Of a DNA stretch of 64,000 bases, positions 28,119 through 36,260 are shown piece by piece. Origin of the DNA: Flavobacterium johnsoniae (GTDB lineage Bacteria > Bacteroidota > Bacteroidia > Flavobacteriales > Flavobacteriaceae). The stretch spans positions 2,542,001 through 2,606,000 of the forward strand of contig NZ_CP103794.1 of assembly GCF_030388325.1 (NCBI RefSeq), written 5' to 3'. Numbering within the stretch: position 1 is the first letter of the stretch; each line of letters begins with the position of its first letter. Below the pieces are notes generated by a model. The model did no database searches and was not told where the DNA came from. It was given only the letters and a program-made list of their open reading frames with translations. The position numbers and the translations under genes were made by a program.

Positions 28119-30422
28119 TTAAACGCTTTCCTTTAAAATAGAATAAACCAATTCTTTCGTAGGTTTTTGATCTCCGAGTTTTGCACGAACGTCATCAAAA
28201 GTTACTTTAAAATCGCAACCCGATTTGTATTCTGCACAACCGTAAGCCGTTTTTCCTTTTAGAATTGTTCCTTTTTTACATTTCGGACAAACCAAAGTAT
28301 CGGAACTTTCTGTGGCTGTAGCTTTATTTTCTGTTTTTTTTGGCTCTAATTTCAGTTTGTAATTTTCCTCAAAACGAATTAATCCCTCAACAGTTCCAGA
28401 ATCGGTTTTAAAACCTTTTATGTTTACAGTCGAACCTTTTTGAATCAATCGTAAATATTGGCTTTCTGTGATTTTTTTGCCATAAAAAACAAATGGTAAA
28501 ACAAAATCACAACCCGATTTGTATTCGCTGCATCCAAAAGCTGATTTTCCTTTGAGAATATTTCCTTTTTGACATTTCGGACACGTTTCTGCTGAAATTC
28601 CAGAAGCTTTCTTTTTTTCTGCTTTTATCACAGGTTTCTGAATCGTTGCGGCATGCGAAATATTGGCGTGTTTGGTTTCGCTTCTAACTTCATAAACTAA
28701 AGCTTCCACCATGCTTTTCATATTTCGAATGAATGCTGCTGCGGTAAAAGTACCTTTTTCAATATCTTTCAATTGTTTTTCCCAAGTTCCGGTAAGTTCA
28801 GCCGATTTAACCAATTCATTCTGAATCGTATCAATCAATTGAATTCCTGTTAAAGTCGGTAAAACCTGTTTTTTATTTCGAACAATATACTGGCGTTTAA
28901 AAAGCGTTTCGATAATATTAGCACGCGTAGACGGACGACCGATTCCGTTTTCTTTCATCAGTTCGCGTAAATCTTCGTCGTCGACCTGTTTTCCAGCAGT
29001 TTCCATTGCACGCAATAAAGTCGCTTCTGTAAACTGATTAGGTGGTTTGGTTTCTTTTTGAAGGAAAGAAGGCTCGTGCGGACCTTTTTCGCCAACAACA
29101 AAACTCGGCAATAAATCGGGTTCTTTTTCTTTCGCGTTCGGATCTTCAAAAACAACTCGAAAACCTTTTTTCAAGATTTCTTTTCCTGTAGCTTTAAAAG
29201 TTACATCGGCAGCTTTTCCAATTACTGTGGTATTCGCAACCAAACAATCATCATAAAAAACAGCAATAAAACGCCTTGTAATTATATCGTAAACCTGCTG
29301 CTGATTGTATGCTAAATTATTTTGAACTCCAGTTGGAATAATCGCATGGTGATCGGTTACTTTTTTATCATTGAAAACCTTTGGCGATTTTTTGATTTTT
29401 TTCTCTAAAATTGGTTGTGTCAATTCTGCATAATTGGTTAATTTCTGCAAAATTCCAGGCACTTTTGGGTAAATATCTCCAGGTAAAAAAGTCGTATCAA
29501 CTCTCGGATATGTAATCACTTTTTGTTCGTACAAAGTCTGTGCAATTTTCAGCGTTTCTTCTGCCGAAAATCCAAATTTTTGGTTGCAATAAACCTGTAA
29601 ACCTGTTAAGTCAAAGAGTTTTGGCGCATATTCATTTCCGTTTTTTTTGTCGACAGAAACAATTTCAAAATCGCTTTCTTTAACTTTTTCGGCTAAGATT
29701 TCTCCATCTTCTTTTTTCAAGAAACGACCTTCTTCATAACTAAAAAGTGTATCTCTGTATAAAGTCTGCAATTCCCAATAGGGTTGAGGTTTAAAATTTT
29801 CGATTTCTCTAAAACGATCTACAACCATTGCCAATGTTGGCGTTTGCACGCGTCCGATTGACAAAACTTGTTTGTAACCACCATGTTTTACGGTATACAA
29901 ACGTGTAGCATTCATACCCAAAAGCCAATCGCCAATGGCTCTCGAAAATCCGGCGTAAAATAAATTATCGTAATTGGTAGATGGTTTTAAGTTTTCAAAA
30001 CCTTCTTTTATGGCTTCAGTTGTAAGAGACGAAATCCATAATCGCTGAATTTCACCTTTATAATTCGCCTCGTTCATCACCCAACGCTGAATCAATTCTC
30101 CTTCCTGTCCAGCATCCCCGCAGTTTATGACTACATCGGCTTTGTCAAAAAGACTTTTTATGATTTTAAACTGTTTTTGAATTCCAGAATTCTGAACCAC
30201 TTTTGTTTCAAATTTTTCAGGAAGCATCGGAAGATTGTTCAAATCCCAGCTTTTCCAATGCGGTTTGTAATCGTTTGGTTCTTTTAAGGTGCACAAATGC
30301 CCGAAAGTGTAAGTTACTGCATAACCGTTGCCTTCATAATAGCCATCGTGTTTGGTATTAGCACCTAAAACAGATGCGATTTCACGTGCTACACTTGGTT
30401 TCTCGGCAATACAGACCTTCAT
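28119..30422 (-). CDS. topB: DNA topoisomerase III (type IA)
   Basis: Relaxes and decatenates DNA through a 5'-phosphotyrosine intermediate. 767 residues. The TOPRIM domain has Glu7 in AEKPSVA and the acidic loop CGDAGQEGEL (101-110). The catalytic tyrosine is Tyr305 in VITYPRVDTT, and SIGRVQTPTLAMV (188-200) is a family motif. The C-terminus holds two related zinc-ribbon-like modules, each with CPKC, GC and GCDF (about 617 and 712), as in many Bacteroidota TopB proteins. Such enzymes occur both on chromosomes and on conjugative elements; no mobilisation genes are nearby, so this looks chromosomal. A nested repeat lies past its end. Confidence 0.95.
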   Translation of the reverse strand: MKVCIAEKPSVAREIASVLGANTKHDGYYEGNGYAVTYTFGHLCTLKEPNDYKPHWKSWDLNNLPMLPEKFETKVVQNSGIQKQFKIIKSLFDKADVVINCGDAGQEGELIQRWVMNEANYKGEIQRLWISSLTTEAIKEGFENLKPSTNYDNLFYAGFSRAIGDWLLGMNATRLYTVKHGGYKQVLSIGRVQTPTLAMVVDRFREIENFKPQPYWELQTLYRDTLFSYEEGRFLKKEDGEILAEKVKESDFEIVSVDKKNGNEYAPKLFDLTGLQVYCNQKFGFSAEETLKIAQTLYEQKVITYPRVDTTFLPGDIYPKVPGILQKLTNYAELTQPILEKKIKKSPKVFNDKKVTDHHAIIPTGVQNNLAYNQQQVYDIITRRFIAVFYDDCLVANTTVIGKAADVTFKATGKEILKKGFRVVFEDPNAKEKEPDLLPSFVVGEKGPHEPSFLQKETKPPNQFTEATLLRAMETAGKQVDDEDLRELMKENGIGRPSTRANIIETLFKRQYIVRNKKQVLPTLTGIQLIDTIQNELVKSAELTGTWEKQLKDIEKGTFTAAAFIRNMKSMVEALVYEVRSETKHANISHAATIQKPVIKAEKKKASGISAETCPKCQKGNILKGKSAFGCSEYKSGCDFVLPFVFYGKKITESQYLRLIQKGSTVNIKGFKTDSGTVEGLIRFEENYKLKLEPKKTENKATATESSDTLVCPKCKKGTILKGKTAYGCAEYKSGCDFKVTFDDVRAKLGDQKPTKELVYSILKESV

Positions 30423-30541
30423 TTTTTCTTTTCTAGTTAGTGAGCGAAATTAGCGATTTTATTGGAAAGGGGCAAAGGTTCTAAGGAGCAAAGGGTTTTA
30501 ATGAATTTTTACTTTTTTTGTAATTCTAAAGTTTTTAAAAA

Positions 30542-31060
30542 TTAAAATCTTAGTGCTGAAATGATTTTCTGATATAAGTCATTTTTTCCAATCAGACTTA
30601 TTACTGAATAGCCAATAAGAGCCAAACCAATAAAAATAAACAGAATCAAAATAACGCTGTTTGATTTTCTTTCTTTTATTACAAAATTTTCAGGACTTTT
30701 GGCGCTGTAAAGGATTGCGATTTTGGTGTTTATATTTTGCTGATAAGCTTCAAGTTTATCTAAATCAGATGATGCATGTATAAAAGGCTCTCCTCTAAAA
30801 TTCTTTCCATCTGTAGTTTGGTATTCAATAGTAGGAGTTTTATGTCCTTCTTCATCTGATTTGTACGACACGATTTTTCCAATACTTTCGATTCCGTTTT
30901 TATGGATATTATCTAAGAAGATAAAACCCGCAATTGAATAAATTAAAAACAAAAACCCAAGTAATAATAAACAAATTAAGATATTATAAAAGCTTATAGC
31001 CACGAAAAGAATAAAGAAAATGGCAAAAAAAATGGGTACGTATTTTTTATTAAATAACAT
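30542..31060 (-). CDS. DUF3592-like membrane protein
   Basis: From the ATG at 31058-31060 it has 172 residues: two N-terminal membrane helices (FFAIFFILFVAISFYNILIC, LLGFLFLIYSIAGFIFL), a roughly 75-residue soluble domain (GIESIGKIVSYKSDEEGHKT, ATLYSAKSPENFV-type end), and a C-terminal helix (VILILFIFIGLALIGYSVIS). This layout fits DUF3592. The frame extends to 31096 but would overlap the gene before it, so the inner ATG, 16 bases past that stop, is preferred. It probably forms an operon with 31077-31502. The function is unknown. Confidence 0.7.
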   Translation of the reverse strand: MLFNKKYVPIFFAIFFILFVAISFYNILICLLLLGFLFLIYSIAGFIFLDNIHKNGIESIGKIVSYKSDEEGHKTPTIEYQTTDGKNFRGEPFIHASSDLDKLEAYQQNINTKIAILYSAKSPENFVIKERKSNSVILILFIFIGLALIGYSVISLIGKNDLYQKIISALRF

Positions 31061-31076
31061 GTAATGGGTGTTTGGC

Positions 31077-31502
31077 TTAAACTTTAAAAATATCAATTCT
31101 TTTCATCCAAGGAATTTCCGATTCTAGAAATTGAAGCTTTGTTTTCACTACTTTATCGCTTTTATCCCTTGGGTTTTTAGTTACAAATCTAGCTTTCGAA
31201 TTGTTAAAATCTAAAGTGTTTTTTGCATCAAAATCATCTTTTTTGTCGGAAGAAAAAGTAATAACATTATCTTTTAGGCTCCATTTTCCTTTTCCATATT
31301 TATTTTCTTCTGGTAGAGTTCCGCCTTGCATTTTTCTATACGAATGAAATAGAAATGTTCCGTCTTGATTTAAGGTTAGTTTATATTCAATTATATGTTT
31401 ATCGTCAGAAAGAGAACGAGCGTAATCGCCCGAAAACTGATTAGATTGTGCTGATAAACTTATGCCAGAAATTAAAAGCAAAGTGATGATAAAGTGTTTC
31501 AT
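31077..31502 (-). CDS. Small secreted protein, lipocalin-like
   Basis: 141 residues with a signal peptide (ending GISLSAQ). The mature part reads FSGDYARSLSDDKHIIEYKL, DGTFLFHSYRKMQGG and YGKGKWSLKDNVITFSSDK: a GxW motif and alternating strands as in small copper-resistance or lipocalin-like barrels. No named family is certain. It directly precedes the DUF3592-like gene, 16 bases apart. Confidence 0.65.
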   Translation of the reverse strand: MKHFIITLLLISGISLSAQSNQFSGDYARSLSDDKHIIEYKLTLNQDGTFLFHSYRKMQGGTLPEENKYGKGKWSLKDNVITFSSDKKDDFDAKNTLDFNNSKARFVTKNPRDKSDKVVKTKLQFLESEIPWMKRIDIFKV

Positions 31503-31580
31503 TTAATTAAGTTTTTATGGTTTTAAAGTAAAATGTTTGATAGTGCATCTACAAGTATTTTTTTCTTTTATAAAAACACT

Positions 31581-32075
31581 TTAATTATTTATCATCGGAT
31601 TCAAATTACTGTCTTTATTTCTTAAATCCAATCCACCTTCGTAAACCGATTTTAGATTAGTGAGATAAAAATGCCAACCGTTTGAACAGCCTAATCTAAT
31701 ATATTGTTTAGAAAAATCATCTGTTGGAATATTATGATGACGAAGTTCTATCAAAGTATAGCCATTATTTTCACTCAAATTGATATCAACCAGACAAGTT
31801 CCTTCAAAGGTAAATTGTAAATGATCTTTTCCGTTTGCCGAAATAATTTTTCCTTTCATAGCATCATCATATAAATACCAAAGCCATTCATATGTATTTC
31901 CTGCAGAAACGCTTTCGTCTTTACTTCTAAGTTTTTGGTCAGAATCGAAAAAAGTTACTTTCTCTAGAAACCATTTTTCTAATGCATTAGCTTTTGTCCA
32001 AGAATCGTAAATATCAGAAAGTTTAGCTTTTACAGCTATTTTTTTGGTGAAAGAAGTCCAGTCGAAGTTTTCCAT
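31581..32075 (-). CDS. SRPBCC (AHSA1-type) domain protein
   Basis: 164 residues of the START/Bet v1-like fold, a hydrophobic-ligand or co-chaperone type domain. Visible features are the opening FTKKIAVKAKLSDIYDSWTK, then LEKWFLEKVTF, GNTYEWLWYLYDDAMKGKII and the C-terminal helix GCSNGWHFYLTNLKSVYEGG. The protein is cytoplasmic. Ligand and process are unknown. A divergent promoter region on the other side leads to the Gre-like gene. Confidence 0.85.
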   Translation of the reverse strand: MENFDWTSFTKKIAVKAKLSDIYDSWTKANALEKWFLEKVTFFDSDQKLRSKDESVSAGNTYEWLWYLYDDAMKGKIISANGKDHLQFTFEGTCLVDINLSENNGYTLIELRHHNIPTDDFSKQYIRLGCSNGWHFYLTNLKSVYEGGLDLRNKDSNLNPMINN

Positions 32076-32199
32076 CTTAGAGGTTTGATTTATTTTGTTT
32101 CAGTAGCTTTTAAATTCTGGAGATAAATTTTAAAGATTTAAAGATATTGATTTTTAATCAAATAGTAGTTTGTGATTTTATTTTTCATAAGAAAAAGTT

Positions 32200-32207
32200 T
32201 ATATTTG
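32200..32207 (+). promoter_or_regulatory. TATATTTG -7 box
   Basis: Exact TAnnTTTG match upstream of the short frame at 32232 and the Gre-like gene. Confidence 0.5.
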
Positions 32208-32231
32208 TAGAATATTAGAATAATTACAATA

Positions 32232-32363
32232 ATGGTAACCGCAAATTTTTATTTACTAAATAGCTGTTTGATGTGCTTAATGTACACCTTATTGTATTTG
32301 CATGACGATACTTTCTTAAAAAGCTCAAAAGAGTTTATTTCTTTTGCCCTGTCACAACTCTAG
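32232..32363 (+). CDS. Possible 43-residue leader peptide upstream of the Gre-like gene
   Basis: ATG at 32232 to TAG at 32361-32363, encoding MVTANFYLLNSCLMCLMYTL, then LYLHDDTFLKSSKEF and a short tail. It is cysteine- and leucine-rich, hydrophobic in its first half, and starts 25 bases after a TATATTTG box. A small hairpin (CCCTGTC and GACAGGG) covers its end. The remaining 145 bases to the Gre-like ATG hold nothing else that I recognise. It could be a small membrane peptide, a leader or chance. Confidence 0.35.
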   Translation: MVTANFYLLNSCLMCLMYTLLYLHDDTFLKSSKEFISFALSQL

Positions 32364-32507
32364 ACAGGGATTCTCGCAATTATATTGCCTATTTATAAAA
32401 TTTCCATTTTCGTTCGTGATGAAATAGCACTGAATTAGTCTGGGCTGCAATTATTCAGTACGGAGTTGTATTTCATTGTTTATGAAAATGAAGCAAATAA
32501 GAAAGTG

Positions 32508-32885
32508 ATGTCACAAAATATTATTTTAACAACAGGAACATACGATTTAATTAAAGATCATGTAAGAAGAAAAAAAGTAACTGTACAAGAAGAAGAATTA
32601 TTATTAAATCAATTAAAAAATGCTTCTCAAGTATTAAGAAAAAATCTGCCAGAAGATATCGTTTCGATAAACCGAAGAATCACTTATAAAGACCACGCAA
32701 ATAACGAAGAGAAAACCATTCTTCTTGTTGGTCCTGAAAAAGCAAAAGTGAGTAAAAATAAAATTTCGGTTCTTTCTGATGAAGGAATTGCAATGATTGG
32801 TTACAAAGTAGGAGATCTTGTAGAATGGCCTGCTAAAAAAGGAAACCTAAAATTAGAGATTTTAAAAGTAGAAGAGGAAGTTTAA
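32508..32885 (+). CDS. Short GreA/GreB-Rnk-type factor
   Basis: 125 residues from the ATG at 32508 (MSQNIILTTGTYDLIKDHVR); a TTG-started extension to 32466 is less likely. The C-terminal half is the FKBP-like domain of Gre factors (ISVLSDEGIAMIGYKVGDLV, EWPAKKGNLKLEILKVEEE). The N-terminal half is only about 45 residues of helix, far shorter than the 75-residue GreA coiled coil. The layout therefore resembles Rnk or the TraR/Gre-like secondary-channel proteins. It probably binds RNA polymerase; transcript-cleavage activity is unlikely without the full acidic coiled-coil tip. It stands alone with a strong terminator at 32917. Confidence 0.8.
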   Translation: MSQNIILTTGTYDLIKDHVRRKKVTVQEEELLLNQLKNASQVLRKNLPEDIVSINRRITYKDHANNEEKTILLVGPEKAKVSKNKISVLSDEGIAMIGYKVGDLVEWPAKKGNLKLEILKVEEEV

Positions 32886-32916
32886 TTATGGTTTCGTTTT
32901 CGATTTAAGTTAGTAG

Positions 32917-32949
32917 CATCCCGATAGAATTTTCTATCGGGATGTTTTT
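32917..32949 (+). terminator. Terminator after the Gre-like gene
   Basis: A perfect 13-base stem, CATCCCGATAGAA and TTCTATCGGGATG, followed by TTTTTG. The rest of the gap 32950-33346 holds a weak inverted repeat (TTACACA and TGTGTAA, about 33031-33059) and a TATCTTCG sequence near 33290 that may be the -7 box of the next gene. Confidence 0.85.
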
Positions 32950-33346
32950 GTTTTTTGATGAAATATTTTTAGAATTTTTGTTTCAATCAAAAGAAATACT
33001 CAAACTAGAAACATTTTTTTAGCGGTTTGTTACACATAATTTTTTACGAATTGTGTAAAAGAGCAAACCTTTTTAGCTTCATTTGAGTGTATTAATTATA
33101 AATTTACAATAAGAATATTAGTATTAATTATTCGTGTAAAACTTCAATCCTCATCCCGCGCCAACGTTGCAATCGGCGGTTTTTTTATACTTCAGAAAAA
33201 CAATAATAAATCATTGAAAAATATACTTTTTGTATAACTTTTTTTATGTTTTTTTAAAAATGAATAAGATTATACGTATAAAATTATATATCTTCGCCTC
33301 TCATTAACTGAATTATTATTAACCATTTAACAATTAAATTAAAAAA

Positions 33347-34126
33347 ATGAGAAAGTTATTACTTACAAGTTTATTATTAGTTTTCGTAAGCGCGGCTTAC
33401 ATTAGTTGTACAAAAGAACAAGCATCAGAAACTGAAGTTTCAAAAACAGAAAACACTATTCCAATTTCTGATTATGGATTTTATCATAACGAAGCTTTAG
33501 AATTGTATTATAAAAATCATGGCAGTGTAAGTGGTAAGACAACAGCTGTAATAATCGAAGAGATGACTGCTGACTTAAAAGCTAAATATCCAGAAAAATT
33601 TAAAAATGTAAATATTGAAGAAATCAAACTTGCATTTAAAGATGTTGATCCTAAAAAGTTTGATATTAATTTATTTTGGAAATCTCAAAAACCAGGATTG
33701 TTAGCTTCGAATAAAATTTCAAGTAAAATGGGAGCTTTTGTTGATGATGTACTTAAAGATGATCTAAAATACGAACAGTATATTGCAAAAGCTAATGAAT
33801 TTAACACAAATAGTTTGCTGACATCTGATGAAAAAGATGGTTTAGTAATTTTTACAAATGTTATAAAAAGTTCAAACGAATATTGGAGTTTGCAAATTAA
33901 CCCAACAGGAAAAACAGCAAATAAACCAGGTTCTAAAGTAATTGTTGCAGATACATTAGGAGCTTTAATGTTTGCTTACAGCGGGCCAGGAGCAATTATT
34001 GCGGGTGGAATTAGTTCATTGTTTGTTAATGAAGCGTTGCCTCCAATGCAAGTTCCAGTTGATGAAATTGGTCCTTTAGATCCAGATGTACCAGCAAATC
34101 CAGATCCAATATTTATTGGAGAGTAA
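33347..34126 (+). CDS. Lipoprotein, function unknown
   Basis: 259 residues with a lipobox (AAYISCTK, Cys21). The mature protein is mostly helical at first (KSQKPGLLASNKISSKMGAF, TSDEKDGLVIFTNVIKSSNE), then has a glycine-rich hydrophobic patch (ALMFAYSGPGAIIAGGISSL) and a proline-rich acidic tail (GPLDPDVPANPDP). The glycine-rich patch resembles membrane-active or self-contacting segments of small secreted bacterial peptides, but I recognise no family. It has its own strong terminator and no partner gene nearby. Confidence 0.7.
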   Translation: MRKLLLTSLLLVFVSAAYISCTKEQASETEVSKTENTIPISDYGFYHNEALELYYKNHGSVSGKTTAVIIEEMTADLKAKYPEKFKNVNIEEIKLAFKDVDPKKFDINLFWKSQKPGLLASNKISSKMGAFVDDVLKDDLKYEQYIAKANEFNTNSLLTSDEKDGLVIFTNVIKSSNEYWSLQINPTGKTANKPGSKVIVADTLGALMFAYSGPGAIIAGGISSLFVNEALPPMQVPVDEIGPLDPDVPANPDPIFIGE

Positions 34127-34148
34127 ACTCTAAGTATATTTAATAAAA

Positions 34149-34187
34149 AATCCCAAAAAGAAAATCTCTTTTTGGGATTTTTTTTGT
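34149..34187 (+). terminator. Terminator after the lipoprotein gene
   Basis: A perfect 12-base stem AATCCCAAAAAG and CTTTTTGGGATT, followed by T8. Confidence 0.85.
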
Positions 34188-34233
34188 TATTCGTTATTTA
34201 TGATTATAATTTTCTGATGAACATGAATGCGTC

Positions 34234-34644
34234 TTATTTACTTGATCTCATTGCTTTCACTTTTTTTATTTTGTCATCAGTCAAGTAATTTTGATATTCA
34301 TTTGTTTCCAATCCGTACAAAGCTATTTTTCCATTATTGTCATTGTGAATTCCAAACCCATAGGTTTTTGTGAGAGGCGAGGCGCGAAGACAGGCTTGCC
34401 CTTTTGAGAAAAATTGTTCTTTTGCTTTTTTGTATTCACTTTCTGCTAGATCATTTCGAACAGCAAATACCAGAAACAGAATATCATCAGAAGAGTATTT
34501 GTATGGATTTTTGGCTATTAATTCGTATTGCATTTCTGCAACCGTTTTTTTGTCTTTGCTTGGTGGTTTTATTCCACGATCTGCTTTGGTATCTTCAGCA
34601 GCTTCTATAAAAGTGTCGAAATAGTTTGTGGTGTGTACTTTCAT
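34234..34644 (-). CDS. DUF6157 family protein
   Basis: 136 residues, cytoplasmic. It opens MKVHTTNYFDTFIEAAEDTK and includes DRGIKPP, VAEMQYELIAKNPYKYSSDD, LFLVFAVRN and the ending ACLRASPLTKTYGFGIHND. This pattern matches DUF6157, a family of unknown function seen in many soil and plant bacteria. It is monocistronic and lies next to the Pmp3-like gene. Confidence 0.75.
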   Translation of the reverse strand: MKVHTTNYFDTFIEAAEDTKADRGIKPPSKDKKTVAEMQYELIAKNPYKYSSDDILFLVFAVRNDLAESEYKKAKEQFFSKGQACLRASPLTKTYGFGIHNDNNGKIALYGLETNEYQNYLTDDKIKKVKAMRSSK

Positions 34645-34683
34645 TTCTTTGTAAGTTTTTTTTAAATATTATTCCCAACGTTC

Positions 34684-34911
34684 CTACATGAAACTAATAT
34701 TTTTTACTTTAAGACCTGTTTTCATCGCTTTTATTAGTTTCTCATTGCGTTTATCTGCTCTCGCATTCTGTAAAGAAATAACAGCCCAAATTGCTGCTGG
34801 AATCCAGCCAATCAGAGTGATTTGCAAAATGAGACAAATAATCGAAGTTAATATTTTTCCTCTCAAAAAGAAAGAAACAAACGGAAAGAAAATGGCAATT
34901 AAGGTCATCAT
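34684..34911 (-). CDS. YqaE/Pmp3-family membrane protein
   Basis: 75 residues with two helices: FFPFVSFFLRGKILTSIICL and LQITLIGWIPAAIWAVISL. This is the layout of Pmp3/YqaE stress proteins of the inner membrane, involved in ion balance in yeast and plants; the bacterial role is uncertain. A charged tail of about 25 residues extends beyond the usual end. Two adjacent ATGs (34911 and 34908) are equally good starts. Confidence 0.85.
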   Translation of the reverse strand: MMTLIAIFFPFVSFFLRGKILTSIICLILQITLIGWIPAAIWAVISLQNARADKRNEKLIKAMKTGLKVKNISFM

Positions 34912-35063
34912 TTGGAGTTGTTTTTTTTGGTTTGGACTAAAGTAAACTCTGTTTTTGGGTTTATATATTTGTATGCATTTTATTTTTAATGTTACATTTC
35001 CTTTTCAATACTATTTCTTCCTGCTGACACGGTTTGCAAATGAAGACTATCGGGTTAAGATTA

Positions 35064-35234
35064 TTATTTGTCTTTTTTTGTTGCTATATAAATGATATAA
35101 CTGAAACTTAAAACATAAGTCATAAAGCTTATTAATGAAATTGCTGTATTGTTCATTCCTGAGGTAACTATATTTGTTCCGATTCCTATAATAAAAAGGA
35201 GAATAGCAAGTAGAATTTTTGTTGAATTTCGCAT
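35064..35234 (-). CDS. Small membrane protein, 56 residues
   Basis: ATG at 35232-35234 to TAA at 35064-35066. It encodes MRNSTKILLAILLFIIGIGT, then NIVTSGMNNTAISL and a second helix ISFMTYVLSFSYIIYIATKK. Two membrane helices with a charged end make it a plausible small membrane protein, and its codon use is like that of its neighbours. The family is unknown. A palindromic repeat begins 34 bases upstream. Confidence 0.5.
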   Translation of the reverse strand: MRNSTKILLAILLFIIGIGTNIVTSGMNNTAISLISFMTYVLSFSYIIYIATKKDK

Positions 35235-35267
35235 GAATTGTAATTAAATTTGGTGGAGTATCACGTT

Positions 35268-35363
35268 AGCGCAGATTTGGAATCCGTGCCCGCAAAGATT
35301 GGTTTATTTTTGAAGATTTTTATTATGTCTTATTGTTGCGGGCACGGGTTGTAAATCCGCGCT
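35268..35363. repeat. REP-like palindrome (GTGCCCGC type)
   Basis: AGCGCAGATTTGGAATCCGT and GCCCGCAA return inverted as TTGCGGGCACGGG and AAATCCGCGCT, with about 40 bases between. It lies just past the end of the HNH gene. It is more GC-rich than its surroundings and resembles REP elements mobilised by RAYT enzymes. Confidence 0.75.
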
Positions 35364-35379
35364 ATTTGGTATCGAAAAA

Positions 35380-36210
35380 TTACTTATTCCAACCTAAATG
35401 ATTGTCATTGAATTGAATAATTTTACCATTTTCTAAAACGATTTTCTTTTCAGTATCAATTGTTATTATACCTCTTGTTTTTTTGCTATGACAATTTGGA
35501 CATAAAACCCAAAGATTATTAATCGTTTCTCCACCACCCTGTCCTTTATCGATAATATGATCAATCTCTATTATCCAAGATTTATTACCTTTATTATTAA
35601 TATATCCACAACTAAAATTACAGATTTGACAGGTATTGTTTTCTAAAATAGCTATTCTGGTTTTTTGAGCTTTACTTTCTTTTCTATACTTTGTTTTCTT
35701 TTCACTTAAATAATACTGTTGAGTGTAATCTGAAAAATCTTCTGCTTGTTTTTTTATTTTTTCCAGATCAGTTGACTGTAAATCAATATTTATTAAATTC
35801 TCATCATACAATAAATAATCAGTAATTATAATTTCTTTTCTAGAGTTGTAAAGAATTATTTCAGTGTCAAATTTTATTCTAATGTGGTAATGTTTAATTT
35901 CATTTTTTAAATTATTGAATGAAAAATCTGCAGTTTTAATATATTCATTTAGGATTTTTACTGGTAATTTTATAATGCCTTCATAACCAAGAGTGAAACA
36001 AAAGAAATCTACATTCTGTTCTTTAGAAGTTTTGATTGATTTTGGGGTAATTCCAAACCAATAACTTATTCCGTCTTCATATAGTTTTGAAAATTTAATT
36101 AAAAAACTTTCATTGTCTTTTGTTGAATAAATTTTTATTGATTTTTTATTGTAAATCAAATTACAATTACCAATTAATTCTAATGAATTATCAATGCTTA
36201 AATATCCCAT
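35380..36210 (-). CDS. HNH endonuclease
   Basis: 276 residues. The first 180 form a beta-rich domain I do not recognise (DNSLELIGNCNLIYNKKSIK, GISYWFGITPKSIKT). The C-terminus is an HNH nuclease: CQIC (Cys194, Cys197), EIDHIIDKGQGG (Asp217-His218), NNLWVLCPNCHSKKTR (Asn231/232, Cys237, Cys240, His241). The zinc and catalytic ligands all look present. It follows the putAbiC-like gene by 50 bases on the same strand, so the two are probably co-transcribed. A DNA-cutting effector with an N-terminal sensing or binding domain fits. A housekeeping role is not excluded. Confidence 0.8.
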   Translation of the reverse strand: MGYLSIDNSLELIGNCNLIYNKKSIKIYSTKDNESFLIKFSKLYEDGISYWFGITPKSIKTSKEQNVDFFCFTLGYEGIIKLPVKILNEYIKTADFSFNNLKNEIKHYHIRIKFDTEIILYNSRKEIIITDYLLYDENLINIDLQSTDLEKIKKQAEDFSDYTQQYYLSEKKTKYRKESKAQKTRIAILENNTCQICNFSCGYINNKGNKSWIIEIDHIIDKGQGGGETINNLWVLCPNCHSKKTRGIITIDTEKKIVLENGKIIQFNDNHLGWNK

Positions 36211-36260
36211 TTATGTTCTTTTTTATATTTTCCGTTAACGGGGATTTTGTGAATAATAAA

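Noticed and set aside
28119..30422. Topoisomerase III as a marker of a conjugative element
   Set aside because: No relaxase, tra or integrase genes in the surrounding 20 kb.
33157..33187. CCGCGCCAACGTTGC...GGCGGTTTTTTT as a terminator
   Set aside because: The stem is only partly complementary; evidence too weak to list.
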